Source of the DNA: an uncultured Anaerococcus sp.
GTDB lineage: Bacteria; Bacillota; Clostridia; Tissierellales; Peptoniphilaceae
DNA length: 12,281 nucleotides
Reading direction: 5' to 3'
NCBI GenBank assembly: GCA_943913365.1
Contig: CALTXV010000012.1
Location: 1-12,281, forward strand
Both the position numbers and the translations under genes were made by a program. Shown piece after piece: positions 6,309 to 12,281 of the stretch. The notes beneath the pieces were generated by a model. That model did no database searches. It was not told the DNA's origin and was given only the letters and a program-made list of their open reading frames with translations. Position 1 is the first letter of the stretch. Each line of letters starts with the position of its first letter.

Positions 6309-7116
6309 CTAAGTCTCCTTTTTCATAAGAAGGGACCCTACCTAAAACCTCATACTTGCTTGATGATACGCTAGGTTTACTTGCCTTTGCAATCTCATCC
6401 TTATCGAGGGACTTGGTAGACTCTGCCTCATAGCTTGTTACTTTTGAAGGGGCCTGTTTTTTAGTATTTGTATTTTTAGTTTTAACTTTTTTTACTTTTT
6501 TGACAGGTTTATCTTCTACTTCCCTAACTTCTTTGACATTGTTATCTGGACTTTTTAGGTCGGATTCTATTTTTTTGTTGGCATTGCTTATATGAATCAT
6601 ATCTATGATAGTCCATAGTAAAAAGGCAATACTTCCTGCAAATATTCCATACCTTAAGGTGTTATCTAGGATGCTTGCAGAACCGTAGGAGTATTCCATA
6701 ACCTTAGCACCAGAGTTATATATGTTGTTTAAAACTCTAACAGTATAGTCTGCGTATTGGTCAGCTAAGTCCTCTGCACGTAGCTTGTTGGTATCTGTAA
6801 CAACTATGTCTATTATAGAGGAGTTTTCTACAGGTTTTATCTCAAGCTTGTTATCAAGCTTGCTAGTATTCCAACCAATTCCTAGAGTTTCTAGGGTTTT
6901 TTGCTTGATTTTTGGGCTGTTGATGGTTGCTGCATAGGTTGCTGATGTAGCCGAAGCATCGTTTATATTTTCTATATTTGTAGTTACTACCTTTGATTGG
7001 GCTTGGTACTCCTTGTAGCCTCCAAAGTTTAGGCCAAAGTAGGTGATCATGCCTATTATTATTCCAAAAATAATTGCTGATGGTATCGCCGTAAATACGG
7101 ATTTCTTATTTTCCAT
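6301..7116 (-). CDS. Wzz/CpsC/YveK-type polysaccharide co-polymerase
   Basis: The protein has 271 residues. A membrane helix lies at about 10-30, an extracellular domain with the typical early YKEYQAQSKVV strand at 34-150, and a second helix at about 153-175. A long cytoplasmic tail follows. The family sets polymer chain length and activates its cognate BY-kinase through this tail. The tail ends YEVLGRVPSYE (255-265), like the VLGVIP segment of CpsC adaptors, but is preceded by an unusually long Lys-rich linker (about 203-226). The Pro-rich stretch usually found before helix 2 is not evident. GGAGGAG 3 nt before the ATG at 7116 selects this start over an in-frame ATG (codon 9 of the longer frame). 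It overlaps the upstream glycosyltransferase by 11 nt and the pseudokinase gene by 8 nt. Confidence 0.82.
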   Translation of the reverse strand: MENKKSVFTAIPSAIIFGIIIGMITYFGLNFGGYKEYQAQSKVVTTNIENINDASATSATYAATINSPKIKQKTLETLGIGWNTSKLDNKLEIKPVENSSIIDIVVTDTNKLRAEDLADQYADYTVRVLNNIYNSGAKVMEYSYGSASILDNTLRYGIFAGSIAFLLWTIIDMIHISNANKKIESDLKSPDNNVKEVREVEDKPVKKVKKVKTKNTNTKKQAPSKVTSYEAESTKSLDKDEIAKASKPSVSSSKYEVLGRVPSYEKGDLDV

Positions 7117-7897
7117 TGTCTCCTCCAAAATCATGGGCACCTGCTATCATAATCTTGCGTGCCTTTTTAATATTAATTTCTTTAGTCATTTCCTTATGTC
7201 GTCTTAGAAACTGTTCTATATATAGCCTATAGGTCTTGGGAAACAGGGCCTTTGAAAGCATACCCTTGTCATAGAAAAACTTTTCGTCATAGCCATTAAA
7301 CCAGGTCGAATCGTCATTGTATACTTTTGCTATAAGCTTATTACTAGTCCTTAGACTAAGTCCTGCCTTTAGACAGTCTCTTATGAATATACTGTCTTCC
7401 CCAGATCCATTGTCAGTTCCTGCTCCAAAATATGTAGAAACCGATATATTGTTTCGCCTGATGCTTTCTTTTTTAAAAACAAAGTGGACTGACCCATACC
7501 TAAGCGAATTGTATATAGAAAGATCCCTTTCTTCTTTAACTTTTACAATTTCCTTGCCGTCTTGATATATTATAGTTTTAAATAGGAAAAAATCCACACT
7601 AGGATGGGCCCTAAGCTCATCTTCTATCTTTTGAGAATAGCCTGTTTCAAAGACCTCATCATCATCTGCAAAGACTAGGACCTCTCCCTTTGAGTTTAAT
7701 ATGCCAAGGTTGCGGCTAACCCCAAGGCCCCTGGTATCAGTAGAAATCATCCTTACCTTGTATTCTCCAGTATGGATTTCATCATAGGTGTTGTAATCAG
7801 TCTGATTTATAATTAGGGCGTCCGTTTCAAGGTTAAATCTCTTGTAACAGTCTATGGATTTTTCGTTCATCGTTGATATTAGTACTTCTATATCCAT
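7106..7897 (-). CDS. Family 2 glycosyltransferase (soluble)
   Basis: The protein has 263 residues and no membrane helix. It has a GT-A fold start, EVLISTMNE (4-12), then the family 2 pattern RGLGVSRNLGI (56-66), a nucleotide-sugar/metal motif FADDDEVF (76-83) and an acceptor-side GEDSIF (166-171). It should transfer a sugar from a nucleotide donor at the cytoplasmic membrane face during exopolysaccharide assembly. Donor and linkage are not readable. The start at 7897 has AAGGGGG 4 nt upstream, spanning the stop region of the preceding gene, one base away. An upstream in-frame start would extend into the neighbour and is rejected. The 3' end overlaps the co-polymerase gene by 11 nt. It is the second gene of the operon. 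Confidence 0.85.
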   Translation of the reverse strand: MDIEVLISTMNEKSIDCYKRFNLETDALIINQTDYNTYDEIHTGEYKVRMISTDTRGLGVSRNLGILNSKGEVLVFADDDEVFETGYSQKIEDELRAHPSVDFFLFKTIIYQDGKEIVKVKEERDLSIYNSLRYGSVHFVFKKESIRRNNISVSTYFGAGTDNGSGEDSIFIRDCLKAGLSLRTSNKLIAKVYNDDSTWFNGYDEKFFYDKGMLSKALFPKTYRLYIEQFLRRHKEMTKEINIKKARKIMIAGAHDFGGDNGK

Positions 7898-7898
7898 C

Positions 7899-9047
7899 CT
7901 ACCCCCTTGTCGTTTCTGCCTTTTCCCAAGTGGCTTTACTCTTGCCTGTAGCTTCGTTGTAGGCACCCTTTAGCTGGGCTATCATCATCATTGAGTAATA
8001 GTATGGGAAGTAGAATATTTTATTAGAACTTCCCGTAACTTTGCCTATAGCTGCTAGGGTATAGAAGGCTATTTGAAAGGCTAGGACTAGTCTATAAAAT
8101 AAACCAGCATTGATGAGTGCAAGACTTGCAATAAATAAAACTATATGGTTAAAAGCCTGCAAGAACCTTAAGGTCTTGTGGTTAAAGTGAAAGAAAGAGA
8201 ACCATCCGTAGTTAAAAATATTGAGTCTTCTAAGGTTGGTAAATATATTTGTAAGAATCCTTCTTTGCATTCTTACCTTTCTCTTAAACTCATCTTCTGC
8301 AGTCTGACCTGCCTTTTCCACTGCTATGGCATAAGGGTTATAGAGGGCTCTTTTGTGGTTAAGACCTGCATATAAAGGCATCTCATAGTCGTGGCTGCTT
8401 ACTAGGTCATAGTGCCTATAGTCAGACTTTCTAACTGCATATATAGCTCCATTGCCTGCTGCAATAGTTCCTATTTTTGACTCTATATCTCTCATCCTAA
8501 GCTCTAGGTCCCAGTAGGAGTTTTCTGCAACTACAGAAGCTACATCATCATCCCTGCTATAGATTAGGGATCCACAGACATATTCTATAGAATCATCTGT
8601 AAAATAGCTTACTAGCTGGTCTATGGCATCTTCCTTAAATATGGAGTTAGCATCAGAAAATACTATTATCTCTCCACGGGCTACTTCTACTGCCTCATCC
8701 TGGGCATTGGTCTTGCCTAGGTGGTTTTTGACAGTATTGACCCTTATGTCATAGGATGGGTGAGTTTTTATAAAATCTTCCACTATAGGGACTGTGGCAT
8801 CATTTGATGCATCATTGGCCACTATAACCTCATAGTGAGGGTAGGTTGTTTGTATTATATTTTCAAGTTTCTTTTCTATAACCTTTTCTTCGTTATAGGC
8901 TGAGATTATGATTGATACAAAGGGCTTAAAGGATAAGTCCTTCTTATTTTCTCTTTTCATAACCTTATCTAGGATGATAAGGGTCAGAGGATAACCAATC
9001 ATGGTGTAAAATATAGCAAAGGCTGCTACAAAAAATATTATCTTCAT
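7899..9047 (-). CDS. Membrane-embedded family 2 glycosyltransferase, synthase-like
   Basis: The 382-residue protein has an N-terminal membrane helix at about 4-28, a cytoplasmic GT-A domain at about 42-270, and two to three C-terminal helices at about 298-335 and 343-358. The layout matches processive synthases and related GT2 enzymes. Catalytic features are SAYNEE (49-54), NDAS with Asp79, FSDAN as DXD (130-134), GNGAIYAVR (198-206), SHDYEMPL (218-225) in the place of the acceptor-base TED, and RKVRMQRR (256-263) in the position of the QxxRW/RKVRI region, without the Trp. GGAG at 5 nt sets the start at ATG 9047, not the GTG 15 nt upstream. It is the first gene of the operon. It may polymerise the polymer itself or act as a priming or extending transferase; sequence alone does not decide. 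Confidence 0.85.
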   Translation of the reverse strand: MKIIFFVAAFAIFYTMIGYPLTLIILDKVMKRENKKDLSFKPFVSIIISAYNEEKVIEKKLENIIQTTYPHYEVIVANDASNDATVPIVEDFIKTHPSYDIRVNTVKNHLGKTNAQDEAVEVARGEIIVFSDANSIFKEDAIDQLVSYFTDDSIEYVCGSLIYSRDDDVASVVAENSYWDLELRMRDIESKIGTIAAGNGAIYAVRKSDYRHYDLVSSHDYEMPLYAGLNHKRALYNPYAIAVEKAGQTAEDEFKRKVRMQRRILTNIFTNLRRLNIFNYGWFSFFHFNHKTLRFLQAFNHIVLFIASLALINAGLFYRLVLAFQIAFYTLAAIGKVTGSSNKIFYFPYYYSMMMIAQLKGAYNEATGKSKATWEKAETTRG

Positions 9048-9067
9048 CTTTTCTCCAATCACCCCTA

Positions 9068-9096
9068 ATTATATAATATATACTATCTATTTTAAA
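9068..9096 (-). promoter_or_regulatory. Promoter of the exopolysaccharide operon
   Basis: On the minus strand TTTAAA (9096-9091) and consensus TATAAT (9073-9068) are 17 nt apart, so the leader before ATG 9047 is only about 15-20 nt. A TATAAT on the plus strand (9107-9112) is the best -10 for the divergent symporter gene, but it lacks a good -35. Confidence 0.55.
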
Positions 9097-9142
9097 GTTT
9101 TTCTTATATAATAGTTACTAGAAAATTATTAAAGAGGTGTAT

Positions 9143-10321
9143 ATGCATATAAAACTAGATATTTTAGAGTCCTTAGGAGTGGCTATCATAGCCTTTATCC
9201 TAGGGCAAAGTATAAAAAACAAGGTAGGATTTTTTAGAAAATTCTTCATCCCCTCACCTGTTATAGGTGGAATCATCATAAGCTTTCTAAACTTGCTACT
9301 AAGCCAAACTGGGCTTTTGTATGTAGAGTTTGACGAGATTATTCAAGACTTTTTTATGAACATATTTTTCACATCTATAGGTCTATCTTGTAGTTTTAAA
9401 TTACTTAAAAAAAGTGGCTGGCTTGGACTAAAGCTTGCCCTTGCTATCATCGTACTTCTGCCCCTACAAAACCTAGTAGGAGTAGGTATTTCCAAACTTT
9501 TAGGGATCAACCCCCTACATGGTATAGCTATGGGGTCTACATCTATGACTGGAGGAATAGGATCTGCGGTAAGCTTTGGTAAAATCATGGAAGGCTATGG
9601 GGCAGCCAACTCTACTACTATAGGTGTAGCTTCTGCAACCTTTGGACTTTTGATAGGGTCTCTTGTAGGAGGCCCAACAGCCAAAAAACTTATCAGAAAA
9701 CATAACTTAAAGTCTAGTGGACTTTTATTAGAAAAGGAAAGAGATGAAGTAAAAAATAGTATAAACCAACAGAGCTTGATGCGTGCCATAGTTATCATTG
9801 CCCTAGCTTCCTTTTTAGGAACTTTTATAAACAGACTCCTAGCTTTCACCCCTATAAACTTCCCTTACTATGTAGGTTGCCAGTTTGGCGGGCTTGTAGT
9901 TAGAAATATATATGATGGTTTTAGAAAAGATGTGGCAATAGATAATGTTGAAATCCTTGGAAATATTTCACTGAATCTATTTTTGGCATTAAGCCTTATC
10001 AACCTAAACATAGGCGCTATACTAGGACTCGCCCTACCTATGTTTATAATCATGTTTGGCCAAGCTATATTCATATCCCTATACACTAGAACAGTAACCT
10101 TTAACCTAACAGGAAGAAACTACGATGCATCTGTCATGGTAGCAGGCCATTGTGGAGTAGGCCTAGGCCAAACCCCAAACGCCATTGCAAATATGGAAGC
10201 TATCATAGAAGAAGAAGGCCCAGCAGACGTAGCCATGTTTGTATTCCCAATAGTCTTAGCCATAGCAGTAAACTTCTTTAACCCTATTGTGATTACATTT
10301 TTCATAAACGCTTTTAGTTAG
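9143..10321 (+). CDS. gltS: Sodium/glutamate symporter, GltS (ESS) family
   Basis: This integral membrane protein of 392 residues is close to the usual length of about 400. The family imports glutamate with Na+. Signs are IPSPVIGGI (36-44), the re-entrant-loop segment GSTSMTGGIGSAVSFG (131-146), GGPTAKKLI (177-184), and the second inverted-repeat motif GHCGVGLGQTPNAIANM (about 334-350). About ten hydrophobic segments are evident. The usual GGHGT of the first motif reads GGIGS here, so substrate or ion preference may differ from the E. coli protein. AAAGAGGTG before the ATG at 9143 fixes the start; the in-frame GTG at 9137 lies inside that site. It is divergent from the exopolysaccharide operon and monocistronic. 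No simple hairpin follows; the repeat array begins about 40 nt later. Confidence 0.88.
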   Translation: MHIKLDILESLGVAIIAFILGQSIKNKVGFFRKFFIPSPVIGGIIISFLNLLLSQTGLLYVEFDEIIQDFFMNIFFTSIGLSCSFKLLKKSGWLGLKLALAIIVLLPLQNLVGVGISKLLGINPLHGIAMGSTSMTGGIGSAVSFGKIMEGYGAANSTTIGVASATFGLLIGSLVGGPTAKKLIRKHNLKSSGLLLEKERDEVKNSINQQSLMRAIVIIALASFLGTFINRLLAFTPINFPYYVGCQFGGLVVRNIYDGFRKDVAIDNVEILGNISLNLFLALSLINLNIGAILGLALPMFIIMFGQAIFISLYTRTVTFNLTGRNYDASVMVAGHCGVGLGQTPNAIANMEAIIEEEGPADVAMFVFPIVLAIAVNFFNPIVITFFINAFS

Positions 10322-10362
10322 AAAAACTTAAGCTACTATGAAAATTAAAAAGCCAATCCCCC

Positions 10363-10388
10363 CCATTTCGACCTGAGCATAGCGCCCC
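10363..10388. repeat. Truncated A arm at the left edge of the array
   Basis: Starts CCATTTCGACC like the full A arms, then diverges after GAGCATAGCG and ends in CCCC. It is 26 nt instead of 39 and appears to be a decayed or deleted left boundary. Confidence 0.7.
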
Positions 10389-10393
10389 ACCAA

Positions 10394-10505
10394 CCATTTC
10401 GACCTAAGCGATAGCGGAGTGGAGAAATCCCCATGCATTACTTAATACGTGCATCATATAAGGGGATCTCTCCGTGCTCTCACTACGTTCGCTTAGTCGA
10501 GAAGG
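10394..10505. repeat. REPIN-like inverted-repeat unit 1
   Basis: A arm (10394-10432, CCATTTCGACC...GAAATCCCC), a 29-nt A/T-rich spacer containing TAATACGTGCATCATA, and B arm (10462-10505, GGGGATCTCTCC...TCGAGAAGG). The B arm is an imperfect reverse complement of the A arm: CGGAGTG, GGAGA-ATCCCC and TCGAC-AGCGA blocks match, with a 7-nt expansion in B. The transcript would form one long hairpin. Copy 1 of B carries two differences from copy 2 near its centre. Confidence 0.88.
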
Positions 10506-10523
10506 GTGGGACACCCAACAAAA

Positions 10524-10635
10524 CCATTTCGACCGGAGCGATAGCGGAGTGGAGAAATCCCCTGTACTCATAAATACGTGAAACATAATAAGGGGATCTC
10601 TCCATGCGCTCACTCCGTTCGCTTAGTCGAGAAGG
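10524..10635. repeat. REPIN-like inverted-repeat unit 2
   Basis: A arm 10524-10562, 29-nt spacer, B arm 10592-10635. It starts exactly 130 nt after unit 1, with a conserved 18-nt linker (GGGACACCCAACA core at about 10508-10520 and 10638-10650) between units. The array is therefore a tandem repeat of an inverted repeat. Confidence 0.88.
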
Positions 10636-10653
10636 ATGGGACACCCAACAAAC

Positions 10654-10709
10654 CCATTTCGACCGAAGCGATAGCGAAGCGGAGAAATCCCCATATATTA
10701 CTGAATACA
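10654..10709. repeat. Half unit (A arm plus start of spacer) left of the GIY-YIG gene
   Basis: A complete A arm (10654-10692), again exactly 130 nt on. It is followed by the first part of the usual spacer (TTACTGAATAC), which then breaks into the leader of the GIY-YIG gene. No B arm follows. Confidence 0.82.
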
Positions 10710-10746
10710 ATAAAACCATAAGCAAAACAATTAAGGAGCAAACACT

Positions 10747-11043
10747 ATGTCCAACGATTACTATGTATATATCGTATCAAACAAATACAACTCAACAATA
10801 TACATAGGTATGACCCATGATTTAGAAAAAAGACTATACGAACACAAAAACCATCTTGCTAAAGGAAGTTTCACTGATAAATATAACTGTACAAAGCTAG
10901 TATATTACGAATGGACCGATGGCCACGATTCTGCCCTAGCTAGAGAAAAACAAATAAAAAAGTGGAATAGAGAAAAGAAAAACAAACTAATTAATTCAAT
11001 GAACCCAGAACGGAAAGACTTATCCTTGGAATGGTATGGGTAG
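10747..11043 (+). CDS. GIY-YIG nuclease domain protein (YhbQ/UPF0213-like size)
   Basis: The protein has 98 residues, a single compact domain. The GIY-YIG signature is seen as YVYIVSN and IYIGMT (about 6-22, the YxxG variant). The catalytic Arg is in LEKRLYEHK (Arg29), and the catalytic Glu in ALAREKQIKKW (about residue 67). The C-terminal segment INSMNPERKDLS is typical of small stand-alone GIY-YIG proteins. These enzymes cut one DNA strand using a divalent metal; substrates of the small stand-alone group are poorly known. AAGGAG lies 8 nt before the ATG. The gene is embedded within a repeat unit of the surrounding array and has no other partner gene. Processing or mobilising the hairpins is a hypothesis. 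Confidence 0.9.
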   Translation: MSNDYYVYIVSNKYNSTIYIGMTHDLEKRLYEHKNHLAKGSFTDKYNCTKLVYYEWTDGHDSALAREKQIKKWNREKKNKLINSMNPERKDLSLEWYG

Positions 11044-11054
11044 AAAACCCCAAC

Positions 11055-11077
11055 AACCGAAGCATTAACGGAGTCTA
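11055..11077. repeat. Degenerate A-arm fragment after the GIY-YIG gene
   Basis: ACCGAAGCATTAACGGAGT resembles the A-arm core GACCGAAGCGATAGCGGAGTG with a missing G and a changed centre. It sits between the nuclease stop codon and the next complete unit, and may be what is left of the interrupted unit. Confidence 0.45.
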
Positions 11078-11092
11078 ACTCCACACACACAA

Positions 11093-11206
11093 CCATTTCG
11101 ACCGAAGCGATAGCGAAGTGGAGAAATCCCCTATGCCTTACTGAATACGTGCATCATAATAAGGAGATCTCTCCATGCGCTCACTCCGTTCGCTTAGTCG
11201 AGAAGG
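11093..11206. repeat. REPIN-like inverted-repeat unit right of the GIY-YIG gene
   Basis: A arm 11093-11131, 31-nt spacer with GAATACGTGCATCATAA, B arm 11163-11206. The B arm differs from copy 2 by GGAG in place of GGGG at its start; otherwise it is nearly identical. Orientation is the same as in units 1 and 2. Confidence 0.88.
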
Positions 11207-11222
11207 GAGCAGCCCCCACCAT

Positions 11223-11287
11223 CCATTTCGACCGAAGCGATAGCGGAGCGGAGAAATCCCCTATATTCCTAATACGTAGAGCATATT
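11223..11287. repeat. Half unit at the right edge of the array
   Basis: A complete A arm (11223-11261), followed by a decayed spacer that still shows CCTAATACGT and AGCAT. No B arm follows; the sequence runs into the 13-bp hairpin. It marks the right boundary of the array. Confidence 0.78.
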
Positions 11288-11295
11288 TGGACATA

Positions 11296-11325
11296 AGAAA
11301 GGACGAGCTTTTGCTCGTCCTTTCT
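11296..11325. terminator. Perfect 13-bp hairpin, probable bidirectional terminator
   Basis: AGAAAGGACGAGC (11296-11308) and GCTCGTCCTTTCT (11313-11325) pair fully around a TTTT loop. The T run after the stem is poor on both strands, though the stem itself ends CCTTTCT. It lies between the array and the minus-strand gene that ends at 11362. Confidence 0.6.
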
Positions 11326-11361
11326 CATTATATAATAAGTATAAACTAACTTTATCAAAAT

Positions 11362-12281
11362 CTAACGCCAAAAAGGTCCATCGTCCTCATTTGGCAAAAG
11401 TACTAGGGCAAGTCCTGCCAATGCTCCTACTCCTAGGGCTATCTTTTTTATAGGTAGACCTGGTCTACTGGCTTTTCTTTTAGACTTGTAGTGGTCTTTG
11501 ATTGATACGGTATTGTAGGTTTTATAGGCTGATATAGGAGTGTTATCCAGGGTGTTTGGTCTAGGGTCATTCTTGTAATAAACTCCCCTTACCTGGTAGT
11601 CAGCTGGGACTTGTCCTGGTGTGTTGGACTCATTTATAAGCACATCATAGACTGTGTGAGTGTGCCTATGAGTTTTAGTAGGACTTTGGGATCGTCCATA
11701 GTCCCTGCTAGCTTTTATATCTTTTGAGTCTACTTGTCTTTGCCTGTAGTTGATATCTCCATCATCTGCCTTTATGATCACCTTGGTGTTTTCTGGCACT
11801 TCTCTATAGCTTGTTTTTTCTGTGTTTTCTCCAATAGTCTTTTGGAATTCATCTGCTCCAACTATATTATCTTCATAGGCTGGTCCTGGACTAGGTATAG
11901 GTGCTTTTCTATCTTCTACATGATCATCTACCTTATCATTTGCCCTTATAACGATTGTAGAATCACTTGTCCTAGGATCTTGTTTTTCTATAGTTTCTAT
12001 ACTTTCAGTATCACTAGGTTTTTGCTTTGTAGTTTTATCATTACTTGGAACAAAGACTTCCCTATCTTCTACAGTTACACTTTGCCTAGTAGTAGGATTG
12101 TCAACAATCTCGTTTACTTTCTTGCTATCAATCCTTGCTGTTTCAAGCTGGTCGGCTATCTTGGTATCAGTGCTATCCCTATTGCTGTCAAAACCAAAGC
12201 TACTATAAAGCTCCTCACCGCGGTCTAGATTCTTCTCTATATCTTTAACTTTTATCTCTGAATTCTTTTTTACATTTATAT
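11362..12281 (-). CDS. C-terminal part of a hydrophilic, tail-anchored repeat protein (5' end outside window)
   Basis: By hand translation the frame is open from the stop at 11362 to the right edge, giving 305 residues with no N-terminus. A GTG near 11799 is internal, not the start. The visible part is polar, Asp/Lys/Thr-rich and probably disordered. It contains paired short motifs: VEDREVFVPS (12043-12072) and VEDRKAPIPS (11890-11919), and STIVIRANDK (about 11932-11961) and TKVIIKADD (11761-11787). Near the C-terminus a basic stretch (KSKRKASRPG) precedes one membrane helix, KKIALGVGALAGLALVLL, and a short acidic tail ending GPFWR. The positive-inside rule puts the long N-terminal part in the cytoplasm. 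I do not recognise the family. Confidence 0.72.
   Translation of the reverse strand, partial: INVKKNSEIKVKDIEKNLDRGEELYSSFGFDSNRDSTDTKIADQLETARIDSKKVNEIVDNPTTRQSVTVEDREVFVPSNDKTTKQKPSDTESIETIEKQDPRTSDSTIVIRANDKVDDHVEDRKAPIPSPGPAYEDNIVGADEFQKTIGENTEKTSYREVPENTKVIIKADDGDINYRQRQVDSKDIKASRDYGRSQSPTKTHRHTHTVYDVLINESNTPGQVPADYQVRGVYYKNDPRPNTLDNTPISAYKTYNTVSIKDHYKSKRKASRPGLPIKKIALGVGALAGLALVLLPNEDDGPFWR

Larger units (their letters stand above)
10322..10746. other. Intergenic region filled by an inverted-repeat array
   Basis: These 425 bases hold no credible gene. They consist of a truncated A arm, two full repeat units and one half unit, listed separately, followed by the A-rich leader and AAGGAG of the GIY-YIG gene. 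The array is visibly richer in G+C than the flanking genes. Short open frames through it, on both strands, are by-products of the repeats. Confidence 0.8.
11044..11361. other. Intergenic region with repeats and a hairpin
   Basis: Holds a degenerate repeat fragment, one full repeat unit, one half unit and a perfect 13-bp hairpin, all listed separately. I see no gene. The last 35 bases before the facing stop codon are plain A/T-rich sequence. Confidence 0.75.

Noticed and set aside
10404..10807. Short open frames through the repeat array on both strands, including one on the plus strand (10604-10807) with AAGGGG before its ATG
   Set aside because: They are made of repeat arms, the 130-nt period shifts the frame in each unit, and the plus-strand one runs into the nuclease gene out of frame. 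No protein signal.
10363..11287. CRISPR array
   Set aside because: Units are long inverted repeats with conserved spacers and linkers, not short direct repeats with unique spacers, and no cas genes are present.
11362..11799. A complete 145-residue gene starting at a GTG near 11799
   Set aside because: The same frame stays open for a further 480 bases to the window edge with similar composition and related motifs, and no ribosome site precedes the GTG.

Overview
The window is low-G+C DNA with A/T-rich spacers, AAGGAG-type ribosome binding sites and frequent ATA, AGA/AGG and CTA codons. Together with the protein content this points to an anaerobic Firmicute. A relative of Anaerococcus/Peptoniphilus (Peptoniphilaceae) is my best guess, made from style and not from a database match.

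Left part (1-5121), housekeeping and envelope genes. A short malic enzyme (minus) diverges from a tRNA-Pro(CGG) and a small XRE-type repressor gene (plus). The repressor converges, across a shared hairpin terminator, on a minus-strand group: a GyrI-like effector-binding protein, a tiny lipoprotein overlapping it by ATGA, and a membrane-anchored YtxH-like amphipathic repeat protein. Divergent from these is a large acidic lipoprotein made of two tandem FMN-binding-like domains. Only the second domain keeps an SGAT flavinylation motif. It converges, again over a shared terminator, on a small four-helix membrane protein.

Middle (5207-9047), a tightly packed minus-strand exopolysaccharide operon. 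The order of transcription is a membrane-embedded GT2 synthase-like glycosyltransferase, a soluble GT2 glycosyltransferase, a Wzz/CpsC-type co-polymerase, a CpsD/BY-kinase homologue whose P-loop and Walker B are destroyed (a probable pseudokinase), and an SH3-domain lipoprotein. Junctions are a 1-nt gap or 8-11 nt overlaps. A divergent gltS-type Na+/glutamate symporter gene follows (9143-10321).

Right part (10322-12281). A roughly 900-bp array of imperfect inverted repeats (REPIN-like units with a 130-nt period, visibly richer in G+C) surrounds a 98-residue GIY-YIG nuclease gene. The nuclease sits inside one repeat unit. This resembles the REP/RAYT arrangement but with a GIY-YIG enzyme in place of a tyrosine transposase, and it is the best candidate here for an undescribed system. 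A perfect 13-bp hairpin closes the array. Beyond it lies the 3' part of a minus-strand gene, open to the right window edge, for a hydrophilic protein with internal repeats and a C-terminal membrane anchor.
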